A stretch of 64,000 nt of DNA. Source: Caldifermentibacillus hisashii (GTDB lineage: Bacteria; Bacillota; Bacilli; Bacillales; Caldibacillaceae). Each line of letters starts with the position of its first letter. Positions within the stretch are counted from its first letter, which is position 1. The stretch lies in NCBI RefSeq assembly GCF_027568575.1, contig NZ_JANUVP010000004.1. One strand, written 5' to 3'. Below, in pieces: positions 17,641 through 26,916 of the stretch. A program made the translations under genes and the position numbers. The notes beneath the pieces were generated by a model, which saw nothing but the letters and a program-made list of their open reading frames with translations, did no database searches and was not told the origin of the DNA.

Positions 17641-18444
17641 TTATTCGGCTTTCGATTGAGGTTTTTCTGCTTTACGTTTCTCCACTTCTTGTGCCACAGA
17701 TCCTTTTTTCTTAGAAATGAAATAACCTCCGACAGCTATCCCAAGCAAGACAACCCAGAAGATCGTTTTCCATAGGCCTAGTTCCGGAAAATGTTCGTCT
17801 ATTATCGCTACACCCGGATGCGCCAACGTATGGACAGCCAATTTCACACCTACCCAACCAACGATGAGGAATGCGGCATCTTCAAGAGTCGGGTACTGAT
17901 TGAGTAATTTAACAAACCATGTTGCAGCAAATCGAATAATGATGAGACCAATCAGTCCGCCCATGAACATAACCATAAATTGACCGCCATTGATCGCGCC
18001 GATGGTAAAGTCACCAACCGGCCGCAATGTTACCGCCAATGCAACGGCAGCAAGCATGGAGTCGATTGCAAAGGCAATATCAGCCAATTCTACTTTTGCG
18101 ACGGTTGCCCAGAATCCGCTTTGTTTATTTCTCGCAGTTACTTTCACTTTATCGGTTTCTTTTCGCTTTTTGATAAAGTGATGAATCATAATGTATAGCA
18201 AGTAAAGCGCACCGATTGCTTGAACTTGCCATACGTCAACGAGAAAAGAGATTAAAAACAATGTGGCAAAGCGAAAAACAAAAGCACCCAGCAAACCGTA
18301 AAACAAGGCCCGTTTCTGTTGTTTATCGGGTAAATGTTTCACCATAACAGCCATAACCACTGCATTATCTGCTGCCAAAATTCCTTCTAAGCCAATCAGG
18401 ACCAATAAAACCCAACCATATTCTAATAAAATTGAAATATCCAT
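17641..18444 (-). CDS. ykoY: TerC-family manganese exporter
   Basis: 267 residues with about seven helices. The TerC signature is GLEGILAADNAVVMAVMVKH (residues 15-34), and a second conserved acidic helix reads ADIAFAIDSMLAA. The start is the ATG at 18444 after GGAGGGG; an N-terminal extension in frame would overlap the terminator and riboswitch and is rejected. The yybP-ykoY Mn2+ riboswitch immediately upstream and the sequence identify it with B. subtilis YkoY (MeeY), which exports Mn2+ and helps load exoenzymes. Confidence 0.9.
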   Translation of the reverse strand: MDISILLEYGWVLLVLIGLEGILAADNAVVMAVMVKHLPDKQQKRALFYGLLGAFVFRFATLFLISFLVDVWQVQAIGALYLLYIMIHHFIKKRKETDKVKVTARNKQSGFWATVAKVELADIAFAIDSMLAAVALAVTLRPVGDFTIGAINGGQFMVMFMGGLIGLIIIRFAATWFVKLLNQYPTLEDAAFLIVGWVGVKLAVHTLAHPGVAIIDEHFPELGLWKTIFWVVLLGIAVGGYFISKKKGSVAQEVEKRKAEKPQSKAE

Positions 18445-18512
18445 TGAATCCCCTCCATCCATATTTTGTACCTTCTTCGTTTTTTTTCTGTAAAAAAAGA
18501 TTTGGAAACATA

Positions 18513-18660
18513 AAAAGACCTTTGCCAACTTTAACTTATAAGTAAAAGTCAGCAAAGGTCTTGCGTAGCACTTTTATATGCCAACAAAGCCGGAAGCATT
18601 TACGCTACGAAATGACGACTTTGTTTCAGGATTTCCCCTTTACGCTACTCCCCTTTACAA
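18513..18660 (-). ncRNA. yybP-ykoY manganese riboswitch with transcription terminator
   Basis: On the minus strand the aptamer opens AAAGGGGAGTAGCGTAAAGG, has GTCGTCATTTCGTAGCGTAA, GCTTCCGGCTTTGTTGGCA and GTGCTACGCAAGACC, the conserved yybP-ykoY elements. It is followed at 18513-18562 by a terminator in which AGACCTTTGC pairs with GCAAAGGTCT before TTTTTATG. The last aptamer strand shares bases with the terminator stem, so Mn2+ binding should prevent termination and raise expression of the exporter. Confidence 0.93.
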
Positions 18661-18856
18661 GAAAGAGTATATATGTTTTTCACTCTTAATTACAATGTGA
18701 ATAAGGATATTTATGTTTTTATTATAAATTGATTTTTGTTAGATAGCAACAATTTTTTCATTTAAATAAAAATTCACTATTACCATACTACGTCCAACAT
18801 ATTGTAAATAGTTACAAGCGAAAAATAACTGCTGCTTTTTGTCGTCTACCGAACCC

Positions 18857-20431
18857 TTATTTTTCATCATCCATCGGGTTATATAACTTCACGTCCGGGT
18901 TCTTATCTTGGAACCAGCGAAGAGCGAAATCATTTTCAAATAAAAACACATTTCGATCATAACGATCCTTCACCAGCATACTTCGAGAACTGTTCAGTCT
19001 TTCATCAACCGTATCGCCTTCAATCCAACGAACAACTTTCGAACCAATATGTTCCACGTTCACATCGACATGGTATTCATTTTTCATTCGATGTTCGAAC
19101 ACTTCAAATTGTAATTGCCCTACTGCGCCAAGAATATATTCTTCATATTTTGTTTTAAATAATTGGATGGCTCCCTCTTGAACTAGTTGATGAATCCCTT
19201 TATGAAATTGCTTTTGCTTCATGACATTTTTGGCTGTAACCCGAACAAATAATTCCGGTGTAAATTGCGGTAACGGATTGAAATGAAAAATTGGTTTTCC
19301 TTCCAAAATCGTATCGCCAATTTGAAATATCCCTGTATCATACAAACCGATAATATCGCCGCTTACCGCTTCATCTACCGTACTACGGTCATCAGCCAAA
19401 AATTGCGTAGATTGGGATAATTTCAACGTTTTTCCTGTTCGTGCCAGTGTTACGGTCATACCACGTTCAAATTTTCCGGAACAAACCCGAACAAAGGCAA
19501 TGCGATCGCGGTGTGCCGGATTCATATTCGCTTGAATTTTAAAAACAAATCCCGAAAAACTTTCTTTTAAAGGATCAATAGGGCCGATATCAGAAGGTCT
19601 TGCCTGCGGTTCGGGAGCAAATTTCAAATAAGTTTCTAAAAAGGTTTGTACACCAAAAGTTGTCAGCGCACTGCCGAAAAATACCGGTGTTAAAGTTCCA
19701 TTTAATATTTTTTCCTCTGAAAATTCATTTCCTGCTTCATTCAGCAACTCAATTTCTTCCAATACTTGTTCGTATAAACCTGATTGTTGTAATTGATGTT
19801 CGACAGCCAATTCACCCTCTTCATTTAACGGCAAAAAGCGATCATTTTCTTCAACCCGAAATTGCTCAATCCGGTTATAAAAGCGATCATAAATCCCGAG
19901 AAATTCTTTTCCCATTCCGATCGGCCAATTCATTGGATATGCATCAATTTCGAGAACTTCTTCCAGCTCAGCAATCAATTCCAGCGGCATTTTTCCGACC
20001 CTGTCTAATTTGTTAATAAAAGTAAAAATCGGAATTCCCCGCATTTTACATACTTTAAAAAGCTTAATGGTTTGCGGCTCAATCCCTTTCGCAGAATCGA
20101 TAACCATAACAGCACTATCGACAGCTGTCAAGGTTCGATACGTATCTTCACTGAAATCTTCATGCCCGGGGGTATCCAAAATATTAACGCGAAAACCATA
20201 ATAATCAAATTGCATAACACTGGATGTAACGGAAATTCCCCGTTGTTTTTCAATTTCCATCCAGTCACTTGTTGCATACTTACCTGTCTTCTTTCCTTTT
20301 ACTGTCCCTGCCGCCCGTATGGCACCACCGAATAAAAGTAGTTTTTCCGTCAACGTTGTTTTTCCGGCGTCCGGGTGGGAAATAATAGCAAACGTCCGCC
20401 GCGATTTCACTTCATCTATAAAATTTTCCAT
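18857..20431 (-). CDS. prfC: Peptide chain release factor 3
   Basis: 524 residues, the standard RF3 length. GTPase motifs are in place: SHPDAGKTTLTEK (G1), GISVTSSV (switch), DTPGHEDFSEDTYR (G3) and FINKLDR (G4). Domains II and III follow, with VGQLQFEVFEHRM. RF3 recycles RF1/RF2 from the ribosome after peptide release and improves termination fidelity. It is absent from some Bacillus species, including B. subtilis, which makes its presence a point of difference. It stands alone, 200 bases from the riboswitch. Confidence 0.95.
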   Translation of the reverse strand: MENFIDEVKSRRTFAIISHPDAGKTTLTEKLLLFGGAIRAAGTVKGKKTGKYATSDWMEIEKQRGISVTSSVMQFDYYGFRVNILDTPGHEDFSEDTYRTLTAVDSAVMVIDSAKGIEPQTIKLFKVCKMRGIPIFTFINKLDRVGKMPLELIAELEEVLEIDAYPMNWPIGMGKEFLGIYDRFYNRIEQFRVEENDRFLPLNEEGELAVEHQLQQSGLYEQVLEEIELLNEAGNEFSEEKILNGTLTPVFFGSALTTFGVQTFLETYLKFAPEPQARPSDIGPIDPLKESFSGFVFKIQANMNPAHRDRIAFVRVCSGKFERGMTVTLARTGKTLKLSQSTQFLADDRSTVDEAVSGDIIGLYDTGIFQIGDTILEGKPIFHFNPLPQFTPELFVRVTAKNVMKQKQFHKGIHQLVQEGAIQLFKTKYEEYILGAVGQLQFEVFEHRMKNEYHVDVNVEHIGSKVVRWIEGDTVDERLNSSRSMLVKDRYDRNVFLFENDFALRWFQDKNPDVKLYNPMDDEK

Positions 20432-20578
20432 TTGTATAATTCCTTCCTATCTAAAAACTTTTTCTTCACGTAACAAAAATTTTCATACAAAAAAATATTA
20501 CCGTTGAAAGCACAAGAATGCAATGGGGATTTTTATGTTATTATATGTTAAGGAAAGAATATGAAGGAGTTTTTTAAC

Positions 20579-21409
20579 ATGAAAAAAATTATTCTGGTCT
20601 TCCTCACCTTCTTCTTATTAGCCGGATGTGCAGAAGAGAACACCAGCCGAGACTCGACTACAAAACCTGATCAAAATTCAGATATTGGAACAACGGCAAT
20701 TGAGGAAGATCAACAAAATCCGAGTCAAGAAGCTCCAGAAAGTGCTGAAAATGACTCGGTAGATAATAGCCAAGTAAATGGATTAAACGGGAACGTAATG
20801 AATGTTGTCGATGGCGATACAATGGATATTCAATTTGAAAACGGAAAGGAAGAACGGGTTCGTCTCGTTCTTGTCGACACACCCGAAACAAAACATCCGA
20901 CAAAACCGGTCCAACCATTTGGACCTGAAGCTTCGGCATTTACAAAAGAAATGCTAGCAGGAAAAAATGTACAAGTGGAACTGGATGTCCAAGAACGGGA
21001 TCAGTACGGTCGAATTTTAGCCTATGTCTATATCGATGGTAAAATGTTTAATGAATTATTATTAGAAAAAGGCTTGGCAAGAGTGGCTGTATTTCCGCCA
21101 AATACTCGCTATGTTGATGAATTTTATGCGATTCAGAAAAAAGCACAAGAAGCAAAACTTGGCATCTGGTCGATTGAAGATTATGTCACTGATAATGGGT
21201 ATATTATTCAAGAGGAAACCGGGGAAAATCAATCTTCAACTAATACAAATATAGATTGTCAAAATCCAATCAAAGGAAATATTAACTCAAAAAGTGAAAA
21301 AATCTATCATGTACCCGGCGGCCAATATTATGACATAACAAAAGCCGAGGAATTGTTTTGTACGGAACAGGAAGCTGTGAACGCAGGTTACCGAAAATCA
21401 CAAAGATAA
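20579..21409 (+). CDS. Thermonuclease-family (SNase) lipoprotein
   Basis: 276 residues. The lipobox FFLLAGC (Cys about 17) marks a membrane-anchored lipoprotein. An acidic linker follows to about residue 70, then an SNase domain: NVVDGDTMDIQF, RVRLVLVDTPETKHP, the active-site run ERDQYGRILAYVYIDGK, and LEKGLARV. The C-terminal 45 residues (GNINSKSEKIYHVPGGQYYD to AGYRKSQR) form a small Cys-bearing domain seen at the end of many Firmicute SNases. It likely degrades extracellular DNA or RNA. AGGAG lies 9 bases before the ATG. The stop codon TAA is the first base group of a family A repeat. Confidence 0.9.
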   Translation: MKKIILVFLTFFLLAGCAEENTSRDSTTKPDQNSDIGTTAIEEDQQNPSQEAPESAENDSVDNSQVNGLNGNVMNVVDGDTMDIQFENGKEERVRLVLVDTPETKHPTKPVQPFGPEASAFTKEMLAGKNVQVELDVQERDQYGRILAYVYIDGKMFNELLLEKGLARVAVFPPNTRYVDEFYAIQKKAQEAKLGIWSIEDYVTDNGYIIQEETGENQSSTNTNIDCQNPIKGNINSKSEKIYHVPGGQYYDITKAEELFCTEQEAVNAGYRKSQR

Positions 21410-21600
21410 AGTGAAACTTCCGGATGTGGGGATTTTCTTCATCCCCACTGATTTAGTTGAACCAATCGGGCACTTATCTTCCTCTTTTACATCTTGATTT
21501 CACTTATTATTTTACAGGAGGAAGATTAGTGCCCATTTGTGCGGGATAAAGTGAAACTTCCAGCAGTTTGGCTTTATCCCCACTACTTATTGGTTGTGGC
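21402..21600. repeat. Tandem pair of family A hairpin repeats
   Basis: Two units start GTGAAACTTCC at 21411 and 21551, period about 140 bases. Each is preceded by GATAAA and each contains a TATCCCCACT/ATCCCCACTG arm. The first has the long tail with AACCAATCGGGCACTTATC, ACAGGAGGAAGATTAGTG and TTTGTGCGGGATAAA, which leads directly into the second. Confidence 0.85.
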
Positions 21601-21653
21601 TGTAACGAGATAAAAATAAGTCATTGTACTTGAAGCCAAAATAGAGAAGGCGA

Positions 21654-21914
21654 CTAGTTCCCTTCCCGATTCACTTTACCGACGTCTACCCCATATTTTT
21701 TAATCTTTTTCCACAACTCTACTGCTTTTTCAAGAAAATATCGTAGAATAAACAAAATCATAATAACCATTTCGGGAATATCCATAACCCGAAAAGGATT
21801 TACAGCAGTTATGATTATTTCATGCAAATCACCCTTCGTTAAAAAAAAATCTATACCTAGCGATAAAATAATAAGTGAAATAAAAATAAATAAAACGGTA
21901 CCTAATTCTTTCAT
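21654..21914 (-). CDS. Small membrane protein, function unknown
   Basis: 86 residues with two hydrophobic segments, LGTVLFIFISLIILSLGI (residues 4-21) and MVIMILFILRYFLEKAV (about 49-65), and a basic tail. GGTGATGAA precedes the ATG. I do not recognise the family. It lies alone between two clusters of family A repeats, so it has no informative operon partner. Confidence 0.6.
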   Translation of the reverse strand: MKELGTVLFIFISLIILSLGIDFFLTKGDLHEIIITAVNPFRVMDIPEMVIMILFILRYFLEKAVELWKKIKKYGVDVGKVNREGN

Positions 21915-22045
21915 TTCATCACCAACCGATTAAGAATGCATTTATGATTTATCATTCCTCTCTTTTCGCAATTTATCCCACACTTAAGATGCAGCAAAAC
22001 GCCAACATTAAAATATTTTTTGCATAATCATCCAATTTTTACAAA

Positions 22046-22262
22046 TAATAAAGTGAAACTTCCAGCAGTGGGGGTTCTTCATCCCCACTGCTGGTTAGTT
22101 GAACCAATCGGGCACTTACGGACACTTATCCTCCTCCTTTACATCCTTGATTTATTAAGCCTTAGCAGGAAGATTAGTGACCGTTTGTGCGGGATAAAGT
22201 GAAACTTCGAGAAGTGGCAAATTTCTTCATCCCCACTGATGGTTAGTTGTAGCAATTGAGCA
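22046..22262. repeat. Second tandem pair of family A hairpin repeats
   Basis: Units start GTGAAACTTC at 22053 and 22199, period 146 bases. The first has the best hairpin: CCAGCAGTGGGG pairs with CCCCACTGCTGG, a compensated change from the CATCAG/CTGATG arms of other copies. It then has GTTGAACCAATCGGGCACTT and the GCAGGAAGATTAGTGACCG tail. The rest of the 436-base gap before the germination operon holds no gene. Confidence 0.88.
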
Positions 22263-22350
22263 ATCATCTTCTTTGTAAACCCAGTCTATGGTGGGACTTA
22301 CTGGATAAACGCAATCATAAAACGTCCTGTCATCTAGGAGGTAACTTGTG

Positions 22351-23961
22351 ATGGGTCTCGTCTCAAAATTATTTGCAAAACCCAAAAAAAAGAAGAAAAA
22401 GAATCAACCGGCCACAAAAGATACGAGTGGACAAGCAAACGATATTTCTAGACGATTTTTAAATAACGATTTAAGTAAAAACTTACAAACCATCCTTAAT
22501 ACAACCGGAAATAGTGCAGATATTATTATTAGGCAAATTGACTTAGCGGATGAACCACCAATTAAAGCTGCCTTAGTAATGGTTGACGGATTGATTGATG
22601 ACAAGACCGTTAATGAAACGATTATTCATACATTACTGACTGAATATTCGTTACAAGAAGCTGTTTCTATCGAAAAAAGCTTCGATTATCTTGAAAAAAA
22701 ATTACTTCCTATTACGAATGTCACTTCCGTATATGACTGGAACGATTTATTTGGAAAATTATTATCAGGAGAAACCATTATCTTTATTGATGGTATAGAA
22801 AAAGCACTTTCAACCAGTACAAGAGGTGGAGAAAAAAGAGCAGTCTCGGAGTCGAAAAATGAAGTATCCATCCGCGGCCCGAAAGAAGCATTTACGGAAT
22901 CCATGCGGACAAATACATCACTGATACGTTCACGGATTAAAAATCCCAATTTATGGATTGAGTCCTTTCAAATTGGTAAAGTAACGAAAACAGATATCAA
23001 CGTAATGTATATGAAAGGCATTGCCAACGATAAGATTGTGAAAGAAGTAAGAAGACGGCTAAAACGAATTGATATCGACCAAGTACCGGATTCCGGCTTT
23101 ATAGAGCAACTGATTGAGGAAAAAACTTATACAATATTTCCGACAGTCTATCATACGGAAAGACCGGATATCGTTGCAGCGAATTTAATGGAAGGGAAAA
23201 TAGCGATTATCGTAAACGGTTCGCCATTTGTGCTGACTGTACCGGCATTGTTTATTGAATTTTTTCAAGCAGCCGATGATTATTATGCCCGCTTTGATAT
23301 TAGTACAGGTCTTCGCTTTTTACGTGTGTTAATTTTTTTTATATCCATTGTCGGACCCGCAACATATGTGGCAGTTACAACATATCATCAGGAAATGATT
23401 CCAACCTTACTAATTATAGCTATTGCCGCTCAGCGCGAAGCGGTTCCCTTCCCGGCCTATGTTGAAGCTTTGTTAATGGAAACAACTTTTGAAATTTTAC
23501 GAGAAGCAGGAGTACGATTACCAAAAGCGGTCGGTCAAGCTGTTTCCATTGTCGGCGCTCTCGTTATCGGTCAGGCGGCAATTCAGGCAGGAATTGTTTC
23601 TCCTGCGATGGTTATTGTGGTATCCATAACAGCCATCGCCAATTTTGCAACACCTTCATTTTCAATGGCAATATCAGCCCGTGTTATTCGCTTTGGATTA
23701 ATGACTTTAGCAGCGGTAATGGGATTTTACGGGATTATCACGGGACTCATGATGATGACATTGCATTTATGTAGTTTACGTTCTTTTGGCGTCCCTTATA
23801 TGGAACCATTAGCACCTCTTATGATTAAAAATTTGGGCGATACAATCATTCGTATCCCGCTTTGGAAAATGAAATCCCGTCCAAAACTAATTAGTCAAAA
23901 AAATATTATTCGCCAAGGAGATAACCAACAACCCCGTCCACCAGAAGATAACGGATCGTAG
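22351..23961 (+). CDS. GerA-family spore germination protein, A subunit
   Basis: 536 residues. A lysine-rich start (KPKKKKKKNQ) is followed by a long soluble N-terminal domain with RGPKEAFTESMRTNTSLIRS and RIKNPNL, then five to six membrane helices from about residue 320 (FLRVLIFFISIVGPATYVAV, EAVPFPAYVEALLMETTFEI). This is the GerAA/GerKA subunit of a germinant receptor in the spore inner membrane. AGGAGG fits the ATG at 22351; a GTG at 22348 is next to it. It is first in an A-C-B operon. Confidence 0.95.
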   Translation: MGLVSKLFAKPKKKKKKNQPATKDTSGQANDISRRFLNNDLSKNLQTILNTTGNSADIIIRQIDLADEPPIKAALVMVDGLIDDKTVNETIIHTLLTEYSLQEAVSIEKSFDYLEKKLLPITNVTSVYDWNDLFGKLLSGETIIFIDGIEKALSTSTRGGEKRAVSESKNEVSIRGPKEAFTESMRTNTSLIRSRIKNPNLWIESFQIGKVTKTDINVMYMKGIANDKIVKEVRRRLKRIDIDQVPDSGFIEQLIEEKTYTIFPTVYHTERPDIVAANLMEGKIAIIVNGSPFVLTVPALFIEFFQAADDYYARFDISTGLRFLRVLIFFISIVGPATYVAVTTYHQEMIPTLLIIAIAAQREAVPFPAYVEALLMETTFEILREAGVRLPKAVGQAVSIVGALVIGQAAIQAGIVSPAMVIVVSITAIANFATPSFSMAISARVIRFGLMTLAAVMGFYGIITGLMMMTLHLCSLRSFGVPYMEPLAPLMIKNLGDTIIRIPLWKMKSRPKLISQKNIIRQGDNQQPRPPEDNGS

Positions 23962-23969
23962 GTGAGAGA

Positions 23970-25184
23970 ATGACAAAACGTTTAAACTTTTTTGCTTTTA
24001 TATGCATAACTATATTGCTGGCCGGCTGTTGGAATCACCGTGAGTTAACAGATATCGGAATTATCGCTGCAGTCGGAATTGATTACGGGCAAGATAAACG
24101 CTATAATATGACGTTCCAATTTGTCAATCCAAGAAACATAGCCGGCAACCAACAAACAAGCGGATTATCAGGTCCTGCCATTACGATTTATGAAAGCGAA
24201 GGAGATAATTTGTTAGAAGCTGCCAGAGCGGCCTCCCAGCATGTTTCCAGACAGTTATATTTTGCCCATACCAATGTGTTAATGATTGGTGAGGAAGTTG
24301 CAAGAGATGGCTTAACTGACATACTCGACATTTCCATTAGGAACCCGGATTTTCGTTCTACAGCTACTATAGTAATAGCCAAAGATTCAACAGCAGAACA
24401 AATTTTAAAAACATTGACACCACTTGATCAAATTCCGGCAAATAAAATTGATAAGACGCTCCAATTTTCTGAAAGTCGATGGGGAGAAGATATCCATCTT
24501 ACTGTTGGCGAACTTGTTCCAACCATTTATTCAAAAAGTAAGCAAGCAGTGGTTAGCGGATTTGTCCTTAAAGGAGACAAAGAAAAGGGAAAGCAAGATG
24601 CAAATATTCAATCTTCCCGACCATTAGCCCCGCTAAATGCTGATGGAATAGGCATTTTTAAAGGAGACAAATTAATCACATGGGCGGAGGGAAAAACTGC
24701 CAGAGGGATTAATTGGATACTAAACAATATTCAATCAACAGTTATGGCTGTTGACTGGAAAGATAAGAAGGATGCATTTGGCATAACCATTAATCTTTCT
24801 AAATCTAAAGTTTCGGCAAATGTGAAGAACAACAAACCTCATATTACCGTCCATATTGATGCGGAAGGAGGTATTACAGAAGCTGACACATTTCTAGACC
24901 TTTCAAAAGCCGAAGAACTGATTAAAGTACAAAATGCATTGAGAAAAGAAATTAAGAAAGAAATAGAAAACTCTATCCAATTTGCTCAAAAACATAAAGC
25001 CGATGTATTCGGATTTGGAGAAAAAATAAGCCAAGTTGATGAAGTTTATTGGAAAAAAGTTGCAGATGTCTGGAATGAGGAGATTTTTCCAAATTTAGAG
25101 GTAAAGGTAGAAGTCAATGCCTTCATACGGAGAACGTATTTAATTACAAAACCATTTTTATATGAGCATAAAGGGAATGACTAA
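23970..25184 (+). CDS. GerA-family spore germination lipoprotein, C subunit
   Basis: 404 residues. The signal peptide ends in the lipobox TILLAGCWNHRELTD, where CW..REL is the GerC-family N-terminal signature. The rest is the three-domain soluble body (GIIAAVGIDYG, FFAHTNV-type ARQLYFAHTNVLMIGEE, and the C-terminal EIFPNLEVKVEVNAFIRRT). It associates with the A and B subunits at the outer face of the spore inner membrane. It begins 8 bases after the A subunit stop. Confidence 0.94.
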   Translation: MTKRLNFFAFICITILLAGCWNHRELTDIGIIAAVGIDYGQDKRYNMTFQFVNPRNIAGNQQTSGLSGPAITIYESEGDNLLEAARAASQHVSRQLYFAHTNVLMIGEEVARDGLTDILDISIRNPDFRSTATIVIAKDSTAEQILKTLTPLDQIPANKIDKTLQFSESRWGEDIHLTVGELVPTIYSKSKQAVVSGFVLKGDKEKGKQDANIQSSRPLAPLNADGIGIFKGDKLITWAEGKTARGINWILNNIQSTVMAVDWKDKKDAFGITINLSKSKVSANVKNNKPHITVHIDAEGGITEADTFLDLSKAEELIKVQNALRKEIKKEIENSIQFAQKHKADVFGFGEKISQVDEVYWKKVADVWNEEIFPNLEVKVEVNAFIRRTYLITKPFLYEHKGND

Positions 25185-25186
25185 AC

Positions 25187-26311
25187 ATGGAAAACGCAAA
25201 ACTGAGCAGCTATCAATTTTTTGTTATAATTTTACTTTTTGAAATGGGGACGTCTTTGGTCATCTCATTGGGTAGTGATGCAAAACAAAATACATGGTTT
25301 TCCATTTTACTCGGCTCATTGATTGGTATTCTTTTCTACCATGTGAATTACAAAATTTACACCTATTATCCGAATGAACTTCCTTCTTCTTATTCCAAAA
25401 AAATTGTTGGTAAATTCCTTGGAAGCATCCTCGGCTATTTTTACATTATTTATTTTACTTATATATGTGCCAGAGTCACTCGTGATTTTGGAGAACTATT
25501 AGTTGCAGTAGCCTATACGCAGACACCACTTTTTATCGTTAATGCGATTATGATTATCCTTTGTGTTTTCGCCGTAAAAAAAGGGATTGAGGTGATTGCT
25601 CGAACTGCGGAAATTAATTTTGCCCTAATGTATTTATTTGCAATCACCGGATTAATCCTAATTCTTGTTTCAGGTTTAATTGAATTGGAAAATTTAAAAC
25701 CTGTTCTTAGGAATAACTGGGGGACAATATTGAGAGTGGTCATCTTAGAAACTGCATTTGTTCCATTTGGTGAAATGATTGCTTTCACATACCTTTTCCC
25801 TTATTTGAATTATTCAAAAAACGGTCGCTTTTTAGGTTCCTTTGCAATTTTACTTAGCGGTATAAATTTGAGTATAACGGCGGCAATTAACGTAGCTGTC
25901 CTTTCAGTTCCTTTATTTGAAAACACTCAATTTCCGCTTTTATCAACGATTCAATATATTAGTATTGGAAACTTTATTGAGCGTCTTGATATCTTTTTCA
26001 TCTTTGCTGCCTTTATTGGAGCGTTTTTTAAGATCGTTATTTTTTTTTATGTAGCTGTTATAGCGACTACCGATCTATTTCATTTGAAAGATCATAAAAA
26101 AATTGTCTATCCATTTGGTTTAATCGTGTTGTTTTTGTCACAAACGATCGCAAGTAATTACCAAGAACATATTAATGAGGGACTTAAATTTGTTCCCCCT
26201 CACATACACATTCCATTTCAAATAGGAATACCCGTCATTTTGCTGGTAATTGCCTTTTTGAAGAATCGTAAAAAGGAAAAGAATATGAGTAAAACCATGA
26301 AGGAAGGGTAA
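25187..26311 (+). CDS. GerA-family spore germination protein, B subunit (spore permease)
   Basis: 374 residues with ten membrane helices, in the amino-acid permease-like GerB family. It opens KLSSYQFFVIILLFEMGTSL and has the central TYICARVTRDFGEL. B subunits determine germinant recognition. The gene starts 2 bases after the C subunit stop, so the three genes are co-transcribed and probably translationally coupled. The ligand cannot be read from sequence. Confidence 0.94.
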   Translation: MENAKLSSYQFFVIILLFEMGTSLVISLGSDAKQNTWFSILLGSLIGILFYHVNYKIYTYYPNELPSSYSKKIVGKFLGSILGYFYIIYFTYICARVTRDFGELLVAVAYTQTPLFIVNAIMIILCVFAVKKGIEVIARTAEINFALMYLFAITGLILILVSGLIELENLKPVLRNNWGTILRVVILETAFVPFGEMIAFTYLFPYLNYSKNGRFLGSFAILLSGINLSITAAINVAVLSVPLFENTQFPLLSTIQYISIGNFIERLDIFFIFAAFIGAFFKIVIFFYVAVIATTDLFHLKDHKKIVYPFGLIVLFLSQTIASNYQEHINEGLKFVPPHIHIPFQIGIPVILLVIAFLKNRKKEKNMSKTMKEG

Positions 26312-26349
26312 AGGTAAGCTTTTTTCATTTCAAACATAATTTTCTTGGT

Positions 26350-26380
26350 GGTGTCCGAATAAAATGACTACTCGGACACC
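26350..26380 (+). terminator. Inverted repeat after the germination operon, possible terminator
   Basis: GGTGTCCGA pairs with TCGGACACC around a 13-base loop. It lacks a proper T tract (CTGCCTCTC follows), so termination would be weak. Confidence 0.5.
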
Positions 26381-26568
26381 TGCCTCTCAAACTTTCTCCT
26401 TTTGTTGAATAGATTGTTTTCATCAAAGGTGCGCCCTCCCCTTCTCTTCATCAAAGGCATCTTTCCAACCATATAAGAAAATGGAAAATTCATACGAATA
26501 AGGCTTTCAAAACTGCCATTCTCCCCAAGATAAAAATGTTTCCACTAAAAAAAGTTAACAAAACATCC

Positions 26569-26597
26569 TTGACTTTTTTATTTGTTTCCATTATATT
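26569..26597 (+). promoter_or_regulatory. Sigma-A promoter of tRNA-Val
   Basis: TTGACT (26569-26574), 17 bases, TATATT (26592-26597), 28 bases before the tRNA. Confidence 0.8.
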
Positions 26598-26624
26598 ATT
26601 TAATGTGATTGACAGAAAAATTAT

Positions 26625-26697
26625 GATTCCGTAGCTCAGCTGGGAGAGCACCACCTTGACAGGGTGGGGGTCGCTGGTTCGAACCCAGTCGGGATCA
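26625..26697 (+). tRNA. tRNA-Val (anticodon GAC)
   Basis: All arms pair. The acceptor is GATTCCG with CGGGATC. The D-arm is GCTC...GAGC. The anticodon stem is CCACC/GGTGG with loop TTGACAG, giving GAC. The T-arm is GCTGG-TTCGAAC-CCAGT. The discriminator base is A and CCA is not encoded (CTA follows). Confidence 0.95.
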
Positions 26698-26792
26698 CTA
26701 AAGCAAAAGGCATATTCCATTAGGGTTTATGTCTTTTTTGTTTATCTTCCTTCCCGCCTTTCTTATGCATTTTTCTAAAGTTAGGGTGAAAT
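26656..26792 (+). repeat. Direct repeat copy 1: tRNA-Val 3' half plus downstream flank
   Basis: From TTGACAGGGTGGGGGTCGC in the anticodon loop through the tRNA end and about 95 bases beyond, ending TAAAGTTAGGGTGAAAT. It is duplicated at 26917-27052. Confidence 0.85.
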
Positions 26793-26916
26793 GCGGGTGA
26801 AAATGTCTCGGAAAACCTGAAATACCCCGTTCTACATCGGAAATAGTTGATTAGAATAACCGACAAATAAGGGTTCTTCAAAATATATTGGAATACATCC
26901 AACTTAAGAGCTTTCT

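Noticed and set aside
18445..18555. 37-residue N-terminal extension of the TerC protein
   Set aside because: It would overlap the riboswitch terminator and lacks a ribosome site; the ATG at 18444 has GGAGGGG.
19600..20507. Several plus-strand frames, up to 138 residues
   Set aside because: All are antisense to prfC, which is intact and highly conserved.
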